64,000 nt of DNA, taken from assembly GCF_006151805.1 (NCBI RefSeq), contig NZ_VDDA01000002.1:186001-250000 (forward strand). The letters run 5' to 3'. This document shows positions 8,157 through 17,093 of this stretch, one piece after another (position 1 is the first letter of the stretch; each line of letters opens with the position of its first letter). The notes under the pieces are model-generated. The model saw only the letters and a program-made list of their open reading frames with translations. It made no database searches and was not told the origin of the DNA. Position numbers and translations under genes: made by a program. This stretch comes from Methylobacterium terricola (lineage in GTDB: Bacteria > Pseudomonadota > Alphaproteobacteria > Rhizobiales > Beijerinckiaceae).

Positions 8157-9449
8157 TCAGGTGAGCGTGATGACGGCCTCGAGACCGCCGCCCGTGCGGT
8201 TGCACAAGGTGAGCTTGCCGCCGAGCGCGGCGGCGAGTTGGTCGGCGATGGCGAGGCCGAGGCCGGTGCCGCCGGTGGCGCGGCTGCGCGACTCCTCCAG
8301 CCGCACGAAGGGCAGCAGCACCGCCTCGAGCTTGTCGGCCGGGATGCCGGGCCCCCGGTCCAGGACCGCGATGGCGAGCCGGCCCTCCCTCGCCCGCACG
8401 TCGATCTCCGCCCGGCCGGCGTAGCGCAGGGCGTTGTCGATCAGGTTGGCGAGGATGCGCCGCAGCGCCTGCGGGCGCGTCGCCACCGTGACGTCGGCCA
8501 GGGCGTTGAGGGTCACCTCCCGGCCGCCATCCTGGTAATCGAAGACGAGGCTCTCGATGAAGGCCCGCAGGTCGAGGCGGACCGTCGGCTCAACGTCGCC
8601 ATGCACGCTGCGGGCATAGGCGATCCCTTCGCGCACCAGCGCCTCGACCTCGTCGAGATCGGCCAGCAGCCGGTCCTGGTCCGGTCCCTCGGCGCCCGTC
8701 TCGACCCGCAGCCGCATCCGGGTGATCGGGGTCTGGAGGTCGTGGGAGATCGCCGCCAGGATGCGCACGCGCTCGTCGAGGTGGCGAGCGATGCGGGCCT
8801 GCAGCGCGTTGAAGGCTCGCCCTGCGCGCGCGACCTCGTCCGGCCCGGCTTCCGCGAAGCGGGTCGCCGGCCGGCCGGGCTCCAGCCGGTCGGCGGCCTC
8901 GGCGAACCGGGTCAGCGGGCGCACCGCCAGCCGGACGGCGAGCCCGACGCAGGCCGCCAGCGCGAGGAGCTGCACGCCCAGGGCCACCGGCAGCCACGAC
9001 GCGACCGGTCGCATCGCCGGCCGCACGTCGATGGTCAGCGCCTCGCCGTCGGCGAGCACGACGTGGCCCTGCAGTCGCTCCGTCGGCGCCGGCACCGTGT
9101 CGAACCGCACGGGGAAGCGCGGCGCGAGGGCGGTGCGGATCTCGTCCGCGATCATCCGCGCCCGGGGCGGGAGGCCGGGCGTTCCGGCCGCGCCGGGACC
9201 GAGCTCGTAGCGATAGGTCGGCCGGTCGAGCAGCGGCAGCCACCCGGCCCTCTCCTCGGCCGGCAGCCGGTCCAGCAGGGCGACCGCGACGGTCACATCG
9301 CGCTGGAGCGTCGTCAGCATGACCGCCCGCGCCGACCGATCCCGTTCCAGGAGCATGATCGCGAAGGCGAGCCCCTGCCCGCACAGGAGCCCGGCGAGCA
9401 GGATCAGGAAGAGCCGGCTGCCCAGGCTGCCCGGCAGGCGCGGCCTCAT
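8157..9449 (-). CDS. Two-component sensor histidine kinase (EnvZ-like)
   Basis: A 430-residue inner-membrane kinase with helices at about 12-33 and 152-173 flanking a roughly 115-residue periplasmic sensor region, then a HAMP domain, the phospho-acceptor motif AAISHDLQTPITRM with H236, an N box (NLIDNALRYAG), and G boxes DRGPGIP and GGTGLGLAI. The layout is that of EnvZ-like kinases. Its ATG overlaps the stop of the response regulator by four bases (ATGA), so the pair is translationally coupled. The signal is unknown; divergence from a DipZ-like redox gene suggests envelope or thiol stress as one possibility. Confidence 0.88.
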   Translation of the reverse strand: MRPRLPGSLGSRLFLILLAGLLCGQGLAFAIMLLERDRSARAVMLTTLQRDVTVAVALLDRLPAEERAGWLPLLDRPTYRYELGPGAAGTPGLPPRARMIADEIRTALAPRFPVRFDTVPAPTERLQGHVVLADGEALTIDVRPAMRPVASWLPVALGVQLLALAACVGLAVRLAVRPLTRFAEAADRLEPGRPATRFAEAGPDEVARAGRAFNALQARIARHLDERVRILAAISHDLQTPITRMRLRVETGAEGPDQDRLLADLDEVEALVREGIAYARSVHGDVEPTVRLDLRAFIESLVFDYQDGGREVTLNALADVTVATRPQALRRILANLIDNALRYAGRAEIDVRAREGRLAIAVLDRGPGIPADKLEAVLLPFVRLEESRSRATGGTGLGLAIADQLAAALGGKLTLCNRTGGGLEAVITLT

Positions 9450-10255
9450 TCGTCGCGCGCCTGCGCGGTGACGGTCGGCCATTCCTCGCGCGCCTGCGCG
9501 GTGACGGTCGGCCATTCCTCGCGCGCCTGCACGATGACGACCGGCATCGCCAGGACGTAGCCCTCGCTGCGCACCGTCTTGATGTAGGCCGGCTCGCGGG
9601 CGTCGTCCCGCAGGCGCTGGCGCAGGCGGCTGACCAGGAGGTCGATCGAGCGGTCGAACAGCTCGGCCTCGCGGCCCTGCGTGAGGTTGAGGAGCTGGTC
9701 GCGCGAGAGGACCCGCTGGGGGTGGTCGAGCAGGACGCGCAGCAGCCGGTACTCCGCGCCGCTGAGCGGCACGACCGTCCCGGCCTCGTCGAGCAGGTGG
9801 CGGGCGGTGGTGTCGAGCCGCCAGGCCCCGAAGGCGACGAGGCGGCCGGCCTCGGTCACCTGGAGGTTCGGCGGCAGCATCCGGGTCCGCCGCAGGACCG
9901 CCTTGATCCGGGCGAGCAGCTCGCGGGCCGAGAACGGCTTCACCAGGTAGTCGTCCGCGCCCATCTCCAGGCCGACGATCCGGTCGGTCTCGTCGCTGCG
10001 TGCCGTCAGCATCAGCACCGGCGTCGTCCTGTGCCGGCCCACCCGCAGCTCCCGGCACAGGACGAGGCCGTCATCGCCCGGCATCATGATGTCGAGCACC
10101 ACGAGGTCGACCCGGTCCGTCTCGAGGAAGGACCGCATCTGACGGCCGTCGGCGGCCAGGCTCACCCGCAGGCCGTTCTTCCTGAGGTAGCCCGAGACCA
10201 TCTCGCGGATCTCGCGATCGTCGTCGACGACCAGCACGTGATCGATGTGCGCCAC
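9446..10255 (-). CDS. OmpR-family response regulator with repeat-extended C-terminus
   Basis: A 269-residue regulator: receiver domain (DDD at 11-13, phospho-acceptor D55 in VVLDIMMPG, LVKPFS) and an OmpR-type winged-helix DNA-binding domain ending at IKTVRSEGYVLAMP. After that the protein runs through two perfect 11-residue units EEWPTVTAQAR created by a tandem DNA duplication, then ends ARDE. The GTG at 10255 is taken as start because the receiver domain begins there, with GGGGGA upstream. It is the first gene of the pair with the histidine kinase and diverges from dipZ, a likely target. Confidence 0.88.
   Translation of the reverse strand: MAHIDHVLVVDDDREIREMVSGYLRKNGLRVSLAADGRQMRSFLETDRVDLVVLDIMMPGDDGLVLCRELRVGRHRTTPVLMLTARSDETDRIVGLEMGADDYLVKPFSARELLARIKAVLRRTRMLPPNLQVTEAGRLVAFGAWRLDTTARHLLDEAGTVVPLSGAEYRLLRVLLDHPQRVLSRDQLLNLTQGREAELFDRSIDLLVSRLRQRLRDDAREPAYIKTVRSEGYVLAMPVVIVQAREEWPTVTAQAREEWPTVTAQARDE
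9453..9540. repeat. 33-bp tandem repeat at the kinase/regulator junction
   Basis: Two identical 33-bp units (9453-9485 and 9486-9518) followed by a diverged 22-bp partial unit (9519-9540). Being a multiple of three it keeps the response regulator frame and adds 11 residues per unit, right before the coupled ATGA junction with the kinase. Confidence 0.9.
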
Positions 10256-10464
10256 GGTGCTTTCCCCCGCTTCCCGTTCGCAATAGCGGGGTCGAGCCCG
10301 TCCGACGAGCCTGTCCCGGTCACACACTGTAGCGGATGGACCGCCATCCCAGGGGCAAGATCGCGCGACTGCTACAGGCCGATACACGAAGACGGGTCTC
10401 CGCACACAGGCGGGACATGTGGGGCTGATGAGGAAGGGCGCTCGGAACAAGACGGAGCCCGCCC

Positions 10465-12204
10465 GTGATCCTCGCCATCGCCGCCTATCTCGCGGGCGTG
10501 CTGACCCTCCTCAGCCCCTGCCTCGTTCCGGTGCTGCCCTTCGTGCTCGCACGGGTCGACCGGCCCTTCCTGACCGGCACGCTGCCGTTCCTGGCCGGCC
10601 TCGGCGCGGCCTTCGTCGCGGCCGCCGGTCTCGCCACCCTCGGGGGCGGTGTCGTGGCCTGGCTCGGCATGGCCGGCCGCGTCCTGGCGTTGGGCGTGCT
10701 CGCCGTCTTCGCGCTCACGCTCCTGTCGCCCCGCGCCGCGGCGTGGCTGCACCGGCCCCTCGTGCGCCTCGGCGGGATCCTGGCGCGGCGCGCCGTCGAG
10801 CCGGGTGCCCGCCTGTCGAGCGGGATCCCGGGATCGCTCGGCCTCGGCGCCGCCACGGGCCTGCTGTGGACGCCCTGCGCCGGCCCGATCCTCGGCCTCG
10901 TCCTCACCGGTGCCGCCCTGAACGGGCCGGGCTGGCAGACGACGGCGTTGCTGGCCGCCTATGCCTTCGGCGCCGCGACGGCCCTGGCCGCCGCCGCCCG
11001 CCTGGGCGGCGCGGTGCTCGCCCTGATCCGCCCGCATCTCGGGCTCGGCGAGCGTCTGCGCCAGGTCGCCGGGGCCGCCATGATCGCGGCGCTCGCCGCG
11101 GTCGCCCTCGGGGCCGATGCGGACCTGCTGGCGCGCTACCCCGCGGCAGCGACGACCGCCGTTGAGGACGCGATCCTGACGATGCTGCGCGTCGACTCCG
11201 CCCGAGCCGCTCCGACCGACGCTCCGGTCGCCGGCGATCTCCCGGTCGAGGGCCGGCTGCCGAGCCTCTCGGGTGCCACGCACTGGCTCAACGGCGAGCC
11301 GCAGACGGTCGAGGGCCTGCGGGGCCGAGTCGTGCTGGTCCATGTCTGGACCTCTTCCTGCATCAACTGCATCCGCACGCTTCCCACCCTGCGGGCCTGG
11401 GCCGAGCGGTACCGGGCGCAAGGGCTGGCCGTGATCGGCATCCACGCGCCCGAATTCGCCTTCGAACACGACGTCGGCCATGTTGCGGCGGCGATCCGGC
11501 GCTTCGCCCTGCCGTATCCGGTGGCGGTCGACAACGCGTTCCAGCTCTGGCGCGGCCTGCGCAACGCGTACTGGCCGGCCTTGTACGTCGTCGATGCGCA
11601 GGGACGCATCCGGCATCACCAGTTCGGCGAGGGAGGCACCGCGCAGTCGGAGGCCGCTATCCAGGCCCTCCTGGCCGAAGCCGCCGGAGGGCGTGCCTCC
11701 CACGACGGCCCGACGCCGACGCGAGCGGCCGGCATCGAGGCCGCTCCCGATCTCGCGCATCTCGCGTCGAGCGAAACCTATCTCGGCTCGGACAAGGCCA
11801 CGCATTTCGCGTCGCCGGAAGGAGTGTCGCCCGGGCCACGCCTCTACACCCCCGGTCGGCCGCGGTTGAACGCGTGGTCGCTGGCCGGACACTGGACCAT
11901 CGAACCCGAATACGCCCGGCTCGATGCACCGGGCGGCAGCCTGACGTACCGCTTCCGGGCGCGCGACCTCCACCTCGTCGTCGGGCCCGGACCCGACGGG
12001 TCGCCGATTCCTTTCGACGTATCCCTGGATGGCGAACCACCCGGCGCGGATCACGGCGCCGACATCGGATCGGACGGCGGCGGCGTCATCGCGGCGGCCC
12101 GTCTGTACCAGCTCGTTCGCCAATCCGGCCTCGTGCGCGAGCGCACGTTCGCGATCCGCTTTCATCGTCCTGGCGCGCGCGTCTATGCGTTCACTTTTGG
12201 CTGA
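10465..12204 (+). CDS. dipZ: DipZ-like fusion: CcdA membrane domain plus TlpA-type thioredoxin
   Basis: A 579-residue fusion. Residues 1-215 are a CcdA-type membrane domain with paired cysteines C19 (LLSPCLVP) and C138 (WTPCAGP). After a linker a thioredoxin-like domain carries WTSSCINC with the CXXC at 299-302. The C-terminal 190 residues are a beta-rich domain as in mycobacterial DipZ. The protein would pass electrons from cytoplasmic thioredoxin across the membrane to reduce periplasmic disulfides. The GTG at 10465 has GGAG 7 bases upstream. It is divergent from the two-component genes with a 209-base shared promoter region, suggesting control by that regulator (inference). Confidence 0.85.
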   Translation: MILAIAAYLAGVLTLLSPCLVPVLPFVLARVDRPFLTGTLPFLAGLGAAFVAAAGLATLGGGVVAWLGMAGRVLALGVLAVFALTLLSPRAAAWLHRPLVRLGGILARRAVEPGARLSSGIPGSLGLGAATGLLWTPCAGPILGLVLTGAALNGPGWQTTALLAAYAFGAATALAAAARLGGAVLALIRPHLGLGERLRQVAGAAMIAALAAVALGADADLLARYPAAATTAVEDAILTMLRVDSARAAPTDAPVAGDLPVEGRLPSLSGATHWLNGEPQTVEGLRGRVVLVHVWTSSCINCIRTLPTLRAWAERYRAQGLAVIGIHAPEFAFEHDVGHVAAAIRRFALPYPVAVDNAFQLWRGLRNAYWPALYVVDAQGRIRHHQFGEGGTAQSEAAIQALLAEAAGGRASHDGPTPTRAAGIEAAPDLAHLASSETYLGSDKATHFASPEGVSPGPRLYTPGRPRLNAWSLAGHWTIEPEYARLDAPGGSLTYRFRARDLHLVVGPGPDGSPIPFDVSLDGEPPGADHGADIGSDGGGVIAAARLYQLVRQSGLVRERTFAIRFHRPGARVYAFTFG

Positions 12205-12268
12205 GGGCGTTGGCTGATCGGCGTCAACCCATTCCGCGCGGTAGCCGACGCTGCCCAGGGCGGCTCTG

Positions 12269-12574
12269 TCAGCGGATCGCAGGCCGATAGCTCGGCTGGG
12301 GGCCATAGGGGCTTCGTGAACAAAACCGCTGGGATGGGCGCTTGGCTTCCGGTCGCTGGTCGCCCAGGGCATCGGGGCCCTTCGGCAGTGTCGCGCTCGT
12401 ACAGCCGACCACCCAGCGGTCACCGAAGACCGCGGCTGCGGACGCTCCCCCGTGGCGGTGGACCTTGGCCAGAGACCAGATCGCTTGGGTCTGACGGGTG
12501 GTGCGCGCGTCGCGGCAGGCCGTCAGGCGATCCTCCAACTCCGACACGCTGAGGGGAGCGACCAGGCCGACCAT
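12269..12574 (-). pseudogene. Fragment of an IS630-like transposase (N-terminal HTH part)
   Basis: The reverse strand reads PLSVSELEDRLTACRDARTT then RQTQAIWSLAK, and later FGDRWV and GPDALGDQRPEAKR, matching the N-terminal helix-turn-helix region of IS630-type transposases. The middle is diverged and no DDE catalytic domain follows. No terminal inverted repeats could be identified. The 590-base region 12205-12796 otherwise holds nothing recognisable. Confidence 0.55.
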
Positions 12575-12796
12575 CTGTGGCGCCGTTGATCGACGCCCCG
12601 CTCCCTCGGCCCGGCAAGTCGCATCCGGTTCACAGCTAAGCCGGCGCGGTCACGCGGAGATCGTGTCGGACGAATTCCGGCTGATCGCTGCGCAACGCCG
12701 AAATCGCCTCGGCTCAGATATGTGACGCCAAAGGCGCCACCGCGCAGGTCGGTGATACGAAGCCCTGTCGACGCGGTGGCACCGCCGCAATCTGCC

Positions 12797-13372
12797 CTAC
12801 CGCGCCGGCACGACCGGGCGCCGCACGGCGTGGTCGACCTGGACCAGGACATCGAGGGCCCGCCAGGGCTTCCGGAGGTGGACGACGTCGTCCGACAGGT
12901 CCTCGTCCCGCACCGTCGCCCGGCCCGAGGTGACGACGAGGCGGATGCCCGGCCACAGCGTCCGGACCGCCCGCGCCAGGGCGACGCCGTCCAGGGTGCC
13001 GGGCAGGTCGACATCCGTGAACACCATCGCGACCTCGCCGCCGCGCTCGCGCAGCAGGGCCACCGCCTCGTCGCCGGTGGCGCAGGTGACGACATCCAGC
13101 ACCGTCTCCTGCAGGAGCGCGACCGCCTGCTCGCGCACGGACGCGTCGTCCTCCAGCACCAGGACGAGGCGGGTCGGCTCGGCCCGTGCCGTGCGATCGC
13201 CGCCATTCGAGGCGTCGCGCGCGATCAGCAGCGCGACGAGCTCGCGCAGACGGTCCGGCAGATGGTCCTCGTCCGGGACCGGGATGGCGTCCAGCAGGCC
13301 CTGCGCGATGCCGTGGCCGACGGCGGCCGGTCCGTCCGCCATGCCGCGGTAGAAGTGGCTGGCCTGGCGCAT
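12797..13372 (-). CDS. Receiver-domain protein with unusual N-terminal extension
   Basis: A 191-residue protein whose C-terminal 125 residues form a CheY-like receiver: acidic EDD at 74-76, phospho-acceptor D120 (MVFTDVDLPG), the TSG switch and K168 (LRKPW). It has no output domain, so it probably acts as a phosphate sink or protein-interaction regulator. The first 65 residues contain a short helix IPVPDEDHLPDRLRELVALL that loosely recalls the anti-sigma NepR helix, but this is weak. The ATG at 13372 is chosen for the AGGAGGG upstream; frame extension beyond it is not convincing. No kinase lies nearby. Confidence 0.75.
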   Translation of the reverse strand: MRQASHFYRGMADGPAAVGHGIAQGLLDAIPVPDEDHLPDRLRELVALLIARDASNGGDRTARAEPTRLVLVLEDDASVREQAVALLQETVLDVVTCATGDEAVALLRERGGEVAMVFTDVDLPGTLDGVALARAVRTLWPGIRLVVTSGRATVRDEDLSDDVVHLRKPWRALDVLVQVDHAVRRPVVPAR

Positions 13373-13572
13373 GCACCCTCCTCGCCCGGAGGAGGTCACG
13401 CGCCACGCCCCAGGCCCCTGATTAATCCAGATTAAGCCGTTCGGAAGGAGAAGCGCCGGGGGCGGTATTGGTTTCAACGTGGCCGTGTGGAAGTCGGTGG
13501 TCCGGACCGCTTCGCAAGCTCCGCGCAACGCAGGTCGACCACGCTCCCGCACTCATGGTGGGAGTTCGAGTC

Positions 13573-13905
13573 ATGGGTGACGCGGCGTTGACGGAGCAGC
13601 AGGCAGCCGAGCGCCTGGCGCATCACCTCCTGCGCGAGGCCTATCACGACCTCGCGGCGGTGCTGCTGAGCGCCAATGCCAAGGCGGCCGAGAGCCTGTT
13701 CTACGCGGTCGAGACGCGCACCGCGGACGCGCTGCGGACCATCGTCGCCGACCGGGCCGAGGGGGCGGCCTCGACCCGCATCGCCCGCTCGGTCGGGGCC
13801 GAGCTCAGCGAGCTGTTCGACGGCGCCCACGGCCGTACCGGGATGCCTGGCCAAGCGGCGCTCCCTGCGCGCACCGGGGCGCCCGCACCGGTGCGGGTGG
13901 CCTGA
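13573..13905 (+). CDS. Small hypothetical helical protein
   Basis: A 110-residue protein that I do not recognise. Residues 1-90 are predicted by composition to be alpha-helical and charged (EQQAAERLAHHLLREAYHDL), with a proline/alanine-rich tail. The ATG at 13573 is preceded by GGAG at 8 bases. It ends seven bases before the convergent end of priA and is divergent from the receiver-domain gene 200 bases upstream. Confidence 0.6.
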   Translation: MGDAALTEQQAAERLAHHLLREAYHDLAAVLLSANAKAAESLFYAVETRTADALRTIVADRAEGAASTRIARSVGAELSELFDGAHGRTGMPGQAALPARTGAPAPVRVA

Positions 13906-13911
13906 GCGCCG

Positions 13912-16098
13912 CTACAGGAAGCTCTGCGGGTCGACGTCGATGCCGACCCGGAGATTGCCCCGGACCTTGGGCCCGCGGGCGAGCCAGTCGCGCAGGTAGC
14001 TCTGGAGGTCGACCTCGCGCTCGGTCTTGACCAGCAGGCGGAAGCGGTAGCGGCCGCGCACCAGCGCGAGCGGCGCCTCGGCGGGCCCGAGCACCATCAC
14101 GCCGGGCGGCGGCTCGGCGACGCGGGCGAGCGCCCGGCCGTGGGCTTCCGCCGCCTCGCGGTCGGTGCAGGAGATCACGAGCGCCGCGAGGCGGCCGAAG
14201 GGCGGCAGCCCGGCGACCTCGCGGGCCGCCGTCTCCTCGGCATAGAAGCGCTCGGCGTCGCCGGAGATGATCGCGGAAATGACCGGGTGCTCGGGCTGGT
14301 AGGTCTGGACCAGCGCCCGCCCGGGCTTCTCGCCGCGGCCGGCGCGGCCGGTGACCTGCTGGAGCAGCTGGAAGGTGCGCTCGGCGGCGCGGGGATCGCC
14401 GGAGGTCAGCCCGATATCGGCGTCGAGCACCCCGACCAGGGTCAGGTGCGGGAAGTTGTGGCCCTTGGCGACGAGCTGGGTGCCGACGACGATGTCGCAG
14501 CCGCCTTCCGCGACGGTCTGGAGCTCGGCCCGTAAGCGCTCGGCCCCGCCGGGAAAGTCGCTCGACAGCACGATCACCCGCTTGTCCGGGAAGGTGGCGG
14601 CGACCTCCTCGGCGATGCGCTCGACGCCCGGGCCGCAGGCGGTCAGGTTGTCGAAAGTGCCGCACTCGGTGCAGGCCTCGGGCCGGCGCTCGGCATGGCC
14701 GCAATGGTGGCAGACGAGCGCGCGCCGGAAGCGGTGCTCGACGAGCCAGGTCGAGCAGTTCGGGCATTGGTAGCGGTGGCCGCAGGCGCGGCAGAGCGTC
14801 AGCGGCGCGTAGCCGCGGCGGTTGAGGAAGAGAAGCGCCTGCTCGCCCCGCCCGTTGGTCTCGGCGATGGCGGCGACGAGGCTCGGCGACAGGTAGCGCC
14901 CGCGCGGCACCTTCTCGGCCCGCATGTCGATGGCGCGGATCTCCGGCAGGCGCCGTCCGCCGAAGCGCTCCGGCATCACCACCCGGCGGTAGCGGCCGCG
15001 CTCGGCATTGACCCGGGTCTCGATCGCGGGCGTCGCCGAGGCCAGCACCACGGCGGCGTGTTCGAGCTTGCCGCGCACCACCGCCATGTCGCGGGCGTGG
15101 TAGCAGACGCCGTCATCCTGCTTGTAGGCGCCCTCGTGCTCCTCGTCGACGACGATCAGGCCGAGCTTGGCGAACGGCAGGAACAGGGCCGAGCGGGCGC
15201 CCACCACCACCTGCACCTCGCCCGACGCCACGCCGGCCCTGATCTTCTCGCGCCGGCGCCCGCCGACCCCGGAATGCCAGGCGGCGGGCCGGACGCCGAA
15301 GCGCTTGGCGAAGCGGTCGAGGAACTGCGCCGTCAGCGCGATCTCGGGCATCAGCACGAGCGACTGCACGCCCCGGCGCAGGGCCTCGGCCACGACCTCG
15401 AAATAGACCTCCGTCTTGCCGGAGCCCGTCACGCCTTCGAGCAGCGTCACGCCGCCCTCCCCCGCCGGCCCGCCCTCGGCCGGCGCCGCCGTCAGGGTGG
15501 CGATGAGCGCGTGGGCCGCCTCGGCCTGGGGTCCCGACAGGGGATCGTGCGGATGGTCGGGATCCGGCGGCTCGGCGACCCGGTCGGGGGCGAGCGCCAC
15601 GGTCTCGAGCACCCCGTCGTCGATGAGGCCGTCGACCACGCTCGCGCTGACGCCGGCCTCCAGGCTCAGCGCCCGCTTGCCCCGCACCGCGCCGTCGGCC
15701 GCCACCGCCACCACCTTGCCGCGGGCCGGGGTCATCCGGCTCGGCGGCATCCCGGTCGCGCGCACGCCGACCTTGGCGGTCTCGGTGCGGCTCTCCTCCG
15801 GCAGGCGCAACGCCATGGCGAGCGCCGAGCCCTTCGGCGCCAGGGTGTAGCGGGCGATCCACTCGACGAGGCGGCGGAGCGCCGGGCTGAGGGCCTCGAC
15901 GCCGATCCGGCCGCTGACGCGCCGCAGGTTGGAGCCGGCGCCGTCGCGCAGGGACCACACCACCCCGACGGTCTCCCGCGGCCCGAGCGGCACCTGCACC
16001 ACGTCGCCCTCCGCGAGGGTGAGCTCGGGCGGCACGGCGTAGCTGTAGGCCTGGTCGAGGGCGAGGGGGATCAGGACGTCGGCGATCGGGGCGGTCAT
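13912..16098 (-). CDS. priA: Primosomal protein N' (replication restart helicase)
   Basis: A 728-residue superfamily 2 helicase that reloads the replisome at stalled forks. Seen: N-terminal 3'BD domain (VLIPLALDQAYSYAVP), Walker A GVTGSGKTEVY, Walker B VVDEEHEG, and the cysteine-rich insert (CRACGHRYQCPNCSTW followed by CHHCGH and CTECG) that holds two zinc ions. The C-terminal helicase motif QVTGRAGRG is intact. The ATG at 16098 aligns with the family start; an in-frame ATG at 16134 is possible and neither has a strong ribosome site. It lies downstream of the DUF2293 gene on the same strand. Confidence 0.93.
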   Translation of the reverse strand: MTAPIADVLIPLALDQAYSYAVPPELTLAEGDVVQVPLGPRETVGVVWSLRDGAGSNLRRVSGRIGVEALSPALRRLVEWIARYTLAPKGSALAMALRLPEESRTETAKVGVRATGMPPSRMTPARGKVVAVAADGAVRGKRALSLEAGVSASVVDGLIDDGVLETVALAPDRVAEPPDPDHPHDPLSGPQAEAAHALIATLTAAPAEGGPAGEGGVTLLEGVTGSGKTEVYFEVVAEALRRGVQSLVLMPEIALTAQFLDRFAKRFGVRPAAWHSGVGGRRREKIRAGVASGEVQVVVGARSALFLPFAKLGLIVVDEEHEGAYKQDDGVCYHARDMAVVRGKLEHAAVVLASATPAIETRVNAERGRYRRVVMPERFGGRRLPEIRAIDMRAEKVPRGRYLSPSLVAAIAETNGRGEQALLFLNRRGYAPLTLCRACGHRYQCPNCSTWLVEHRFRRALVCHHCGHAERRPEACTECGTFDNLTACGPGVERIAEEVAATFPDKRVIVLSSDFPGGAERLRAELQTVAEGGCDIVVGTQLVAKGHNFPHLTLVGVLDADIGLTSGDPRAAERTFQLLQQVTGRAGRGEKPGRALVQTYQPEHPVISAIISGDAERFYAEETAAREVAGLPPFGRLAALVISCTDREAAEAHGRALARVAEPPPGVMVLGPAEAPLALVRGRYRFRLLVKTEREVDLQSYLRDWLARGPKVRGNLRVGIDVDPQSFL

Positions 16099-16144
16099 CG
16101 GGCTTGTGAAGGTCGGGCGGCGCTGCCCGCTCATATAGGGACGG

Positions 16145-16501
16145 TCACGCCGACGCGCCTCCGGACGCCTCCTCGTCCTCGCCGATCCGCCGGCGCACGC
16201 CCCACTCGGCCAGCACGGCGTTGAGGTCGTCGAGGACGAAGTGGCGGGCGCTGTCCTGGTCGTAGCCCTCCGCCAGGAGGGAATCGTACTCGGTGAAGAC
16301 GTGACGGGCATACGACACCAGGCCGAGCCAGGCGGCGGTCTCGGGGGCGGCACCCCGCAGGCCGGTGCTCGCCAGCGCCCGGTCGACGATCGCCTCCGCC
16401 TCGAATTCCGGCACCCGGGGGGCGAGCCGGGACAGGGCCGCCTCCACCGCCTCGCGGCGCGTCGGGGGAGCGGACGGACGCGGATCGGGGCGGCGGGTCA
16501 T
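16145..16501 (-). CDS. DUF2293-family protein
   Basis: About 118 residues. The core WLGLVSYARHVFTEYDSLLA followed by a C-terminal LNAVLAEWGVRR fits the DUF2293 pattern, a small alphaproteobacterial family of unknown function. It is probably cytoplasmic. An in-frame GTG at 16522 could add seven residues. It sits 46 bases upstream of priA on the same strand, so the two may be co-transcribed. Confidence 0.6.
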   Translation of the reverse strand: MTRRPDPRPSAPPTRREAVEAALSRLAPRVPEFEAEAIVDRALASTGLRGAAPETAAWLGLVSYARHVFTEYDSLLAEGYDQDSARHFVLDDLNAVLAEWGVRRRIGEDEEASGGASA

Positions 16502-16767
16502 CGGCAGTCTCGACGCGGACACGGACGGGGACCCTGCCGGAGCGCGGCGGTCCTGTCACCCCTCCGGTGGGGATGCCCGACACGCGATGTCCCGGGAGCT
16601 GCGTTCGATCGTGTGACGTCGGGAAGGGGCCGCGCGACCCGCCCTGGACCGACCGCCGGCTGCGCCGATCGGCGCCGGTGTCCCTCGGGGCCGAAAAATG
16701 CAAAGGTGCCGGCGATTGCCCTTTTCCCGGTCTCCCGCGATCCCGCGGGCGGCCCCGAGACCCCGCC

Positions 16768-17073
16768 ATGCGCCTCCTTCTCGCCGCCGCCCTCCTCGCC
16801 CTCGCCGCCGGTTCCGCCGCGGCGCAGACCGGGACCCCCGCCCCGGCCGGGGCCGCGACCGCCGGCGTGGCCGCGCCGGACGCGAGCCCCGCCCCCGCCG
16901 GCCGGCGCCAGCCGCGCCGGGTCGAGGGGGCGCAGGCCGCGGTCAAGCCGGCGCCCGCCAAGGCCGATGCGGCGGACACCCTCCGCAAGGCGCAGGCCGC
17001 CACCGCGGCCCGCGACAAGGCCTGGGATGCCCGGATGAAGCGGACCCTCGGGTCGATCTGCCACGGCTGCTGA
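16768..17073 (+). CDS. Small secreted protein of unknown function
   Basis: A 101-residue protein with a clear signal peptide (MRLLLAAALLALAAGSAAAQ, cleavage after AAA), an alanine/proline-rich low-complexity middle and a basic C-terminal helix ending in SICHGC. The two terminal cysteines (CHGC) are the only ones and might bind metal or form a disulfide in the periplasm. The ATG at 16768 is fixed by the signal peptide. It precedes the ABC ATPase by 20 bases. I do not recognise the family. Confidence 0.65.
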   Translation: MRLLLAAALLALAAGSAAAQTGTPAPAGAATAGVAAPDASPAPAGRRQPRRVEGAQAAVKPAPAKADAADTLRKAQAATAARDKAWDARMKRTLGSICHGC

Positions 17074-17093
17074 TCGCCCGGAAAGGCGCGCCG

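Noticed and set aside
9453..9540. Short CRISPR-like repeat
   Set aside because: The units are directly adjacent without spacers and lie in frame at the end of a coding region.
13555..13575. tRNA-like GTTCGAGTC segment
   Set aside because: No acceptor stem, D-arm or anticodon arm can be built around it; it is the leader of the small gene at 13573.
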